DNA of 58,571 nt from Caldimicrobium sp964595655 (lineage in GTDB: Bacteria > Desulfobacterota > Thermodesulfobacteria > Thermodesulfobacteriales > Thermodesulfobacteriaceae): contig CAZQQV010000001.1 in the NCBI GenBank assembly GCA_964595655.1, forward strand, positions 1 to 58,571. The letters are read 5' to 3'. The notes beneath the pieces are model-generated. The model did no database searches. It saw only the letters and a program-made list of their open reading frames with translations, and was not told the DNA's origin. Position numbers and translations under genes: made by a program. Every line of letters starts with the position of its first letter. The stretch's first letter is position 1. Below are positions 53,201 to 58,571 of the stretch, piece after piece.

Positions 53201-53746
53201 ATGGTTAAACTTGAGATTGGAAATTGTGTGCTTGAGCTTGTAAAGGGAGACATTACCGAGGAGGAGGTTGAGGCTATTGTGAATGCTGCTAATGAGAAAT
53301 TAATTCCTGGAGGAGGGGTGGATGGAGCCATTCACCGAAAAGGAGGGCCAGCTATCTTAGAGGAGTTGCGAGCCAAATATACCCATTGTCCCACAGGAGA
53401 AGCTGTGATTACAGGAGGAGGAAATCTAAAAGCACGCTATGTAATCCATGCTGTTGGGCCCATTTATAAAGATGGAAAAAGTGGAGAAGCAGAACTTCTT
53501 TCCAGGGCTTACCAGAGTGCCCTAAAAAAAGCCCTTGAACTAAATCTTAATTCAATTGCCTTTCCTGCCCTCTCAACAGGTGCCTATGGCTATCCCATTG
53601 AAGAAGCTGCTCAAATCGCCCTAAAAAGTATAATCGAGTTTTTAAAGGAATATCAAAAACCAAAATTTGTAAAAATGGTTCTTTTTCTTGAGGAGCACTA
53701 CAACACCTTTGTAAGAATGCTTGAAAAATTAAAAGCTAATTTGTAA
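53201..53746 (+). CDS. Macrodomain (O-acetyl-ADP-ribose/ADP-ribosyl hydrolase) protein
   Basis: This 181-residue macrodomain protein has VKGDITEEEVEAIVNAANEK, GGGVDGAIHRKGG (ADP-ribose loop), CPTGEAVITGGGNL, YVIHAVGPIY and PALSTGAYGYP. It binds or hydrolyses ADP-ribose derivatives, as MacroD/YmdB proteins do. I use ATG 53201, with GGGGAGG 8 bp upstream, rather than the longer TTG start at 53147. The 3' end overlaps the converging SfsA fusion by 11 bp. Confidence 0.92.
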   Translation: MVKLEIGNCVLELVKGDITEEEVEAIVNAANEKLIPGGGVDGAIHRKGGPAILEELRAKYTHCPTGEAVITGGGNLKARYVIHAVGPIYKDGKSGEAELLSRAYQSALKKALELNLNSIAFPALSTGAYGYPIEEAAQIALKSIIEFLKEYQKPKFVKMVLFLEEHYNTFVRMLEKLKANL

Positions 53747-54878
53747 TCTCTCTTTCAATTTTTTCGGCTGGTCTTTCTAAACGATAATAATTTAGCATAT
53801 TTATAAAGCTTTCAAGTTTAAGGGGATTTTCTTCAAAATAAAAAAGATGAGATTGGCAGTTACAATCTGAGGAGCCAAAATTTGGGATATAGTCATTGGC
53901 AAAATTCATTAAGTCTCTGGCAATTAGGCACTCAAGATCTTCAGAGCTAACTATTGAGATAGCTTTAAATAAAAGGGCCTCTTCTAAAAAATAATCAATA
54001 TGCCATTTCTTTTTCTTGTTTTTTCGCATATGTCTCTTTATTCTTTCTATAAGATTTTTCCTGCCTGAACCCACATAGATATAAAATCCCTTTTGAAATG
54101 GTATTTTACCAAGCCCAGCAATATTTATAAATCTATTCTGCCTTAGCTGAAGAATCAAAAGATAACTTCCTCTATTTCCAAATTCCTTTTTCAAAAATTC
54201 CACAGGAATTATCAAGCTTTTTACTTTTTCAATGTTTTCAAGATCTTGTGAAAATTGAACAGAAATAGCCTCATATCTTACGCTCTCAAAAGTTTCAAGA
54301 AAGGATTTTGTAAATTCAAAATCAATGTGATAGGCTGGAAGAAAATACTTCACTTCTGGGCTCATCACCACAAAAAGGCATCCTGCTTGATAACCTTCCT
54401 CTTTCAATTTCATAAGTTCATAGAGATGCCTTGTTCCCCTCTTTGTTTCAGCATCAGGAAAAAGGGCAAGCTTTTCTGCAAAGAGAGTGCAAGTCTTTAT
54501 TTCAAGATAAAGTTTTTCGCCCTTCACTTGATCCTCAAGAAGAAGATCAAGTCTCCCTGAAGAAACCTTTGGTTCTCGCTTTAAAACCCTATAATCTTTA
54601 AAAGAAGGTATTTTCCCCTCTTCAATTAAACTGGCAACATAGTGATTAGTGAGGTGAGTATGAAGAAGCACTGGATAGTCTTTATGAAGACAAGCTATCA
54701 CGGTATAGGGGTATTTTTCCCCTCTTCCTTTCCTCAAGAGTAATGGCTTCCCAGGAAGAAGAAGCTCCCAGAGTCTTCCAGGATTTGGAAGATAGGCAAG
54801 CTCTTCTTTTTTCTCCATTTTGACTTTTACAACAAATCTATTTAATCTTTCAAGAAAAAGGGCCTTTAAAAGCTCCAT
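53736..54878 (-). CDS. sfsA: SfsA nuclease fused to a DUF123 (GIY-YIG-like) domain
   Basis: This is a 380-residue fusion. Residues 1 to about 225 are SfsA: FLERLNRFVVKVK, AYLPNPGRLWELL, SSGRLDLLLED, YLEIKTCTL, FPDAETKRGTRHLYEL. SfsA is a DNA/RNA nuclease with a PD-(D/E)XK-like core. Residues about 240-370 are DUF123: GSYLLILQL, FQKGFYIYVGSGRKNLIERI, KKWHIDYFL, SSDCNCQSHLF. DUF123 is related to GIY-YIG nucleases. A two-nuclease fusion suggests a repair or nucleic-acid clearance role; no direct evidence is visible. It follows cbiO by 9 bp. Confidence 0.88.
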   Translation of the reverse strand: MELLKALFLERLNRFVVKVKMEKKEELAYLPNPGRLWELLLPGKPLLLRKGRGEKYPYTVIACLHKDYPVLLHTHLTNHYVASLIEEGKIPSFKDYRVLKREPKVSSGRLDLLLEDQVKGEKLYLEIKTCTLFAEKLALFPDAETKRGTRHLYELMKLKEEGYQAGCLFVVMSPEVKYFLPAYHIDFEFTKSFLETFESVRYEAISVQFSQDLENIEKVKSLIIPVEFLKKEFGNRGSYLLILQLRQNRFINIAGLGKIPFQKGFYIYVGSGRKNLIERIKRHMRKNKKKKWHIDYFLEEALLFKAISIVSSEDLECLIARDLMNFANDYIPNFGSSDCNCQSHLFYFEENPLKLESFINMLNYYRLERPAEKIEREITN

Positions 54879-54887
54879 AACACAACT

Positions 54888-55718
54888 CTAAAAAAGCTTT
54901 TTAAGAATTTCTATGGCTTCTTCTTTGGTTAGAGGAAGTTTTGGCAAAGATTTTTTAAAGGGCTTGAAAATCTCTGTTGGAAGAGGGGCTCGAAGGCTTA
55001 ATGCTTCATGATTAGAGGTATTTACAAAAAATTCATAGGGGCTTCCATAAAAGACCATTTTACCCTCTTTAAGAACTACCACTTTATCTGCAAAATAGGG
55101 AACAAGATCCACATTATGGGTGGCCATTATAAAAGAATAACCCCCTTTTTTTAGATTAATAAGCATATCAAGGAAATTTTTTTCAAGGACTGGGTCAAGG
55201 CCAAGAGTTGGCTCATCAAGTAATAAAATTTCATGCCCCATGGCAATTAATCCAGCAAGAGCGACCCTCTTTTTTTCCCCAAAACTTAAATGCTGAATAG
55301 ATCTTCCTTCATAGCCAGAAAGAGAGACAAGTTTAAGAGCCTTTGAAACAGCCTCCTTTACTCTTTCCTCATCAAAGCCCATATTTCTTGGCCCAAAGGC
55401 TACATCCTCAAAAACTGTCTCTGCAAAAAGCTGTTCCTCAGGATTCTGAAATAAAAGACCCATCTTAGAATAAATCTCACGAGAACTAAGATTTTTTATA
55501 TCTCTTCCATCTAATAATATCTCACCTTCATAATTTTTAAGAAGCCCATCTATGACCTTAAGAAGGGTAGTTTTTCCTGCTCCACTTGCCCCAAGAAGGG
55601 CAATACCCTCACCCTTGCTGAGCTCAAAGGCAATATCTTGAAGTCTAAATTGATTTTGGTAGCTAAATTTTTTTAGCTTTACCCTAAGTCTTATAGAATT
55701 ATCCAAAGAAATACCCAT
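54888..55718 (-). CDS. cbiO: Cobalt/nickel ECF transporter ATPase CbiO
   Basis: This 276-residue ABC ATPase has Walker A GASGAGKTTLLK, Q-loop MGLLFQNPEEQLFAETVFED (the ECF-type signature around the Q loop), signature LSFGEKKRVALAG and Walker B ILLLDEPTLGLDP. It energises the CbiMNQO metal uptake system. It overlaps cbiQ by 28 bp. Confidence 0.95.
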   Translation of the reverse strand: MGISLDNSIRLRVKLKKFSYQNQFRLQDIAFELSKGEGIALLGASGAGKTTLLKVIDGLLKNYEGEILLDGRDIKNLSSREIYSKMGLLFQNPEEQLFAETVFEDVAFGPRNMGFDEERVKEAVSKALKLVSLSGYEGRSIQHLSFGEKKRVALAGLIAMGHEILLLDEPTLGLDPVLEKNFLDMLINLKKGGYSFIMATHNVDLVPYFADKVVVLKEGKMVFYGSPYEFFVNTSNHEALSLRAPLPTEIFKPFKKSLPKLPLTKEEAIEILKKLF

Positions 55719-56404
55719 ACCATAAGTATTATCACCAAAAGAAAAATCTCAATTTCTTTGATAGGTTCAATAGATAAAACAAGATTATTAAAATTAAACC
55801 CCCTTTGTTGCATGCTTTGAAGGGTATTCTCTGAATGTTCTAAAGCCCTGAAAAATGAAGCCTGAGCAAGATATTTTAAAGATCTCAAAGTTTTTCTAAC
55901 GCTTGAATACCCAAGTCTATTTTTTTGCGTAAGATAAATTACAAACATATCTTCTTTTAGGAGAGATATAAATTTGAAGCTCAAAAATAACAATTCTTGA
56001 AAAAAAGAAGGAATTTTTAGCCAATTCATTAATTTAAGAATTTCAAAAAAAGAAAGGGAAGCTTGAAAAAATAAAAAAAGGCTAAAGGCAGATAAAACCC
56101 TAAGCCCTAAAAAGAGATTCTCTTTTAAAAGAATTATTGTATGCTCCAAAGAAGAAAAATCCAGACTTTTAATAAGAACCAAAAGAAAAGCTACAAAGAG
56201 GGGTTCAAGAAAAATAGACCCAAATTCCTTTAATCTAAGGTTCCTGTTAAGTAAACAACAAAAATGAACTAAAAAGACAAGGCTTAAAAAAAGCGAATTT
56301 TTTGAAACCAAAATCAATAGAAGAAGCCCACAAAAATAAAGAAATCTTATTTTTAAATTAATCCTTTTGAAAAAGGCTTGATGAGATATCTCTTGAAGGT
56401 GCAT
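55691..56404 (-). CDS. cbiQ: ECF transporter transmembrane component CbiQ
   Basis: This 237-residue membrane protein has about five helices and the CbiQ/EcfT coupling motifs: KTLRSLKYLAQASFFRALEHS and MQQRGFNF. It joins the ATPase to the CbiM substrate unit. ATG 56404 has AAGG 5 bp upstream and overlaps the CbiN-like gene by 47 bp. Confidence 0.88.
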   Translation of the reverse strand: MHLQEISHQAFFKRINLKIRFLYFCGLLLLILVSKNSLFLSLVFLVHFCCLLNRNLRLKEFGSIFLEPLFVAFLLVLIKSLDFSSLEHTIILLKENLFLGLRVLSAFSLFLFFQASLSFFEILKLMNWLKIPSFFQELLFLSFKFISLLKEDMFVIYLTQKNRLGYSSVRKTLRSLKYLAQASFFRALEHSENTLQSMQQRGFNFNNLVLSIEPIKEIEIFLLVIILMVWVFLWIIL

Positions 56405-56660
56405 TTTGGCCTTCGCTTAAAAGTTTTCGCCAGTAATAGCCAGCAACAAAACCTGCAAGCCCTGAAAATAAGGAAAAAACAAAAAGCTCTGTATCTCCTT
56501 CAAGATTAAAAATACTCTTTGGAGCTCTTCCCCTTTCCTCTGCAATTTTCTCAATAACAGCTTCATCAATTCCCTTCCATTTTTCCTCTTTTTCCTCTGC
56601 CATAACAGTGCCAGCAAAAAGGAAAATCAGGCCAAATATTAATAACCCAACCTTTTTCAT
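56358..56660 (-). CDS. cbiN: CbiN-like accessory component
   Basis: This 100-residue protein has an N-terminal membrane helix or signal (LLIFGLIFLFAGTVMA), an extracytoplasmic loop (DEAVIEKIAEERGRAPKSIF) and a second helix (FSLFSGLAGFVAGYYW). This two-helix layout and the position between cbiM and cbiQ fit CbiN, which activates CbiM, although sequence similarity is modest. Confidence 0.7.
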   Translation of the reverse strand: MKKVGLLIFGLIFLFAGTVMAEEKEEKWKGIDEAVIEKIAEERGRAPKSIFNLEGDTELFVFSLFSGLAGFVAGYYWRKLLSEGQNAPSRDISSSLFQKD

Positions 56661-57334
56661 TTAGCCACCTCTTTTATAGTTTTTAAACCTTCAAAGGCAA
56701 AAAGATCTTTTCTTCTTCGATATATAGCCATAACAATAGCACCTGTGATAACTCCTTCAAGAATTCCAAGGGGAGCCTGAGTGGGAATAAAGGCTATAAG
56801 AACTTTTAAGAAGAGTGAAGAAAAGGGCTCACTTCCCCTTAAGGCAATAGCAAGTTGAAAGGCTGTGATAAGATAGGTCATCCAGTCTGCAAGAAGGCCT
56901 GCAAGAAAGCCCGTTAAGTAAAGAGAAGGATTAAGCTTTTGAAAAAGTCTAATAATAAGATAGGCAGAAAAACTTCCCCCTATAGCCATGGAAAAGACAT
57001 TAGCCCCAAGAGTAGAGAGCCCTCCATGGGCAAGAAAAAGCGCCTGAAGAAGGAGAACTATAAAACCTGAGACTATGCTTCCTGAAAGACCTAACACAAA
57101 AACAGCTACTGCCACTCCTACTGGATGAGAACAAGTGCCAGCAAAAGGAACAGGAATGGGAATAACAGAAAAGAGAAATACTAAGGCTGTGATAAAGGCA
57201 AAAATTGCCTTTTTTTCAGGCTGAGTCTCTATTTCCTCTTTAAGTTTTTTAACACTTAAAACAAGAAAAGATGCAGTTACTCCCCACCAGGCTATAGCCC
57301 AGTTTAATGGCAATATCCCTTCAGAAATATGCAT
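56657..57334 (-). CDS. cbiM: Cobalt/nickel-binding component CbiM
   Basis: This 225-residue protein begins MHISEGILPL. The N-terminal amine and His2 of such proteins bind Co or Ni. It has about seven helices, VPFAGTCSHPVGVAVAVFVLG and AHGGLSTLGANVFSMAI. It is the metal-specific unit of the cbiMNQO operon. Metal choice (Co or Ni) is not settled by sequence. A strong G-rich ribosome-binding site and an operator-like repeat precede it. Confidence 0.95.
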   Translation of the reverse strand: MHISEGILPLNWAIAWWGVTASFLVLSVKKLKEEIETQPEKKAIFAFITALVFLFSVIPIPVPFAGTCSHPVGVAVAVFVLGLSGSIVSGFIVLLLQALFLAHGGLSTLGANVFSMAIGGSFSAYLIIRLFQKLNPSLYLTGFLAGLLADWMTYLITAFQLAIALRGSEPFSSLFLKVLIAFIPTQAPLGILEGVITGAIVMAIYRRRKDLFAFEGLKTIKEVAK

Positions 57335-57347
57335 TTCTATCCCCCAA

Positions 57348-57371
57348 ATATGGTAATTTTTGTTACCATAT
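57348..57371. promoter_or_regulatory. Perfect inverted repeat, probable metal-regulator operator
   Basis: ATATGGTAA-N6-TTACCATAT (9 bp arms, 57348-57356 and 57363-57371) overlaps the -10 hexamer of the cbiM promoter. The GGTAA/TTACC half-sites and overlap with the promoter suggest a NikR- or other metal-dependent repressor site. No B12 riboswitch is present. Confidence 0.65.
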
Positions 57372-57392
57372 CATTTTTTTTTAACTTGTCAA
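57365..57392 (-). promoter_or_regulatory. Promoter of the cbiMNQO operon
   Basis: On the minus strand TTGACA (57392-57387) and TATGGT (57370-57365) are 16 bp apart, with a TG one base before the -10 (extended -10). The -10 lies within the perfect inverted repeat. Confidence 0.6.
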
Positions 57393-57432
57393 GGGAAAAT
57401 GTAAATTTAAAAAAGAGTAATAATAATAGAAA

Positions 57433-57454
57433 GGGGGCACCGGAAGATGCCCCC
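57433..57454 (-). terminator. Terminator after the cytochrome c peroxidase gene
   Basis: Stem TGGGGGC.. reading as GGGGGCA (57433-57439) paired with TGCCCCC (57448-57454), 8-base loop, 28 bp after the ccp stop on the minus strand. It is followed on that strand by a T-rich stretch (TTTCTATTATTATT). It separates ccp from the cbiM promoter. Confidence 0.8.
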
Positions 57455-57482
57455 AAAAAGACTCTCTTTGCTTTGAAAAAGA

Positions 57483-58559
57483 TTAATATTTAGGCTTGGG
57501 AGTCTTTGGAGAGGAAGCTGGAAGTACTGGGAGCTCAAGTGCGTGTTTGGGAATCTCACCTTCAAGCGCCTTGAAGAAGGCCATAATTTTTTTAATTTCA
57601 TCTTTGTTTAGCTCTTTACCATACTGAACACGAGCCATAATCTGAGTTGCAGCTTCAAGATCCCACACAGATCCGTCATGGAAATAGGGATAAGTTTTGG
57701 TGATATTTCTTAATGAAGGCACTTTGAAGATATATAGATCGGCTTGGTTGTGGGTTACTGCAAATCTTCCTACATCCATTGGCATGGTGGGTTTATCAAG
57801 GGTTACGAAATCTTTTACGGCATTCCAATAAGCCTCAACTATGCCAAACTTAGCCATCATGGTTCCACCTACAGCAGGACCATTATGACAGCTTGCACAT
57901 CCAGCTTCAATAAAAACTTTTAGGCCTTCTTTTTCTTCATTTGTTAAGGCATTTAAGTCACCTTGTAAGAATTTGTCAAACCTTGAAGGAGTCACCAAGG
58001 TTCTTTCAAAAGCAGCAATAGCTTTGGCTACATTGTCATAATTAAGGGGGTCTTTCTCTCCTGGAAAGGCCTTTTTGAAGAGCTCCACATACTCAGGAAT
58101 TGATTTAAGTCTCTTGACAACCTCCTCGGGAGAGTCCATGGCCATCTCAATGGGATTTAAGATAGGCCCTTTGGCCTGTTCTTCAACATCTTTGGCTCTG
58201 CCATCCCAAAACTGATTTATATGAAGCGCAGCATTATAAACGGTAGGGGCATTTCTTGGCCCAATTTGCCATTTATGTCCAATGGAAGTTGGTAAATTAT
58301 CTACTCCATACATGGCTAAATTGTGACAAGAATTACAGCTTATAAACCCGCTCTTTGATAGCCTTGGATCATGATAAAGCATTTTTCCGAGTTCCACTTT
58401 TTCCTTGGTGACAGGATTTTCTTTACTATCAACAACTTTTGGAAGGGGTTGAAAATACTTCTTTGCCTCCTCAAGAAGCTTCACATCCTCTGAATTACTT
58501 GCTCCTAAAAGTGTCAAACTTCCAAGTATAGCGGCAACCGCTGCCACAACCTTCCTCAT
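57483..58559 (-). CDS. Di-heme cytochrome c peroxidase (CcpA/MauG family)
   Basis: This 358-residue protein has a signal peptide (VVAAVAAILGSLTLLGA) and two CXXCH heme sites, CNSCH (low-potential, N-terminal) and CASCH (C-terminal). It also has GPRNAPTVYNAALHINQFWDG, the FERTLVTPSRFDKFL block and VPSLRNITKTYPYFHDG. It reduces H2O2 in the periplasm with electrons from c-type cytochromes. A Pro/Lys tail ends the protein. It has its own terminator, and AGGAGGAGAGGT precedes the ATG near the window end. Confidence 0.94.
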   Translation of the reverse strand: MRKVVAAVAAILGSLTLLGASNSEDVKLLEEAKKYFQPLPKVVDSKENPVTKEKVELGKMLYHDPRLSKSGFISCNSCHNLAMYGVDNLPTSIGHKWQIGPRNAPTVYNAALHINQFWDGRAKDVEEQAKGPILNPIEMAMDSPEEVVKRLKSIPEYVELFKKAFPGEKDPLNYDNVAKAIAAFERTLVTPSRFDKFLQGDLNALTNEEKEGLKVFIEAGCASCHNGPAVGGTMMAKFGIVEAYWNAVKDFVTLDKPTMPMDVGRFAVTHNQADLYIFKVPSLRNITKTYPYFHDGSVWDLEAATQIMARVQYGKELNKDEIKKIMAFFKALEGEIPKHALELPVLPASSPKTPKPKY

Positions 58560-58571
58560 ACCTCTCCTCCT

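Noticed and set aside
57335..57482. Cobalamin riboswitch before cbiMNQO
   Set aside because: The interval contains only the inverted repeat, promoter and a terminator of the upstream gene; no B12-box-like sequence is present.
1..58571. CRISPR arrays, tRNA or rRNA genes, insertion sequences
   Set aside because: No regularly spaced repeats, no cloverleaf-like sequence, and no transposase or terminal inverted repeats of IS type were recognised by eye.

Overview
The window is gene-dense, AT-rich bacterial DNA (GC by eye in the mid to upper 30s %). Most genes sit in tight operons with 1-50 bp overlaps. I infer a motile, diderm, anaerobic or microaerobic thermophile, most like the Thermodesulfobacteria (Thermodesulfobacterium/Caldimicrobium type). 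The reasons are LPS export (lptA/lptB), lipoproteins with outer-membrane sorting signals, chemotaxis and flagellar genes (cheA, cheW, flaG), sigma-54, a nine-heme c-type cytochrome, archaeal-type phosphoglycerate mutase, a short 'core' MetE and very Lys/Glu-rich proteins. No rRNA or tRNA gene was seen, so the placement is an inference.

Layout. 0-4.7 kb: an MntA/HepT toxin-antitoxin pair overlapping a CheA hybrid kinase, a DnaJ-like zinc-finger protein and CheW. 4.7-7.5 kb (minus): HNH nuclease, stand-alone Lrp-type domain, core MetE and VKOR-thioredoxin. 7.6-12 kb: lptA-lptB-rpoN-hpf-rapZ-rimI, close to the E. coli lpt/rpoN gene order without ptsN. 12-18.4 kb: two different GAPDHs flank a 1370-residue protein made of a PPDK-type ATP-grasp and phosphohistidine half on a large unknown N-terminus. 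18.4-25.9 kb: housekeeping (nusB, cmk, glmS, rsfS, hflX, cbpA). 26.5-28.7 kb (minus): an ftsE-ftsX-envC cell-division module. 28.8-35 kb (minus): a TetR-controlled tripartite efflux operon in which the RND pump and outer-membrane channel form one reading frame.

35.3-42.1 kb is the most distinctive metabolic region. It looks like a compact arsenosugar-type pathway: methyltransferase, TIGR04283-like glycosyltransferase, exported rhodanese, an ArsM-ArsS fusion (arsenic methyltransferase plus radical SAM), an Fe-S/CCG-VTT membrane fusion, a TIGR04282-like glycosyltransferase, then a peroxiredoxin. It is followed by a flavodoxin-like protein and an orphan MntA whose HepT partner survives only as a vestige.

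43.2-46.3 kb holds two recoding candidates. The first is a 67-codon zinc-ribbon gene between mrp and apgM with an in-frame UGA followed by a SECIS-like hairpin (possible new selenoprotein). The second is a flaG gene split by a -1 frame change exactly at an A AAA AAG slippery site, behind a sigma-28-type promoter. 46.4-53.7 kb: asd, a spore-photoproduct-lyase-like radical SAM protein, a nonaheme cytochrome lipoprotein, RlmI-like methyltransferase, a J-domain protein, nucleoside phosphorylase, and a macrodomain protein. 53.7-57.4 kb (minus): an SfsA/DUF123 fusion, then a cbiMNQO cobalt/nickel uptake operon with a perfect inverted repeat over its promoter. The window ends with a di-heme cytochrome c peroxidase.
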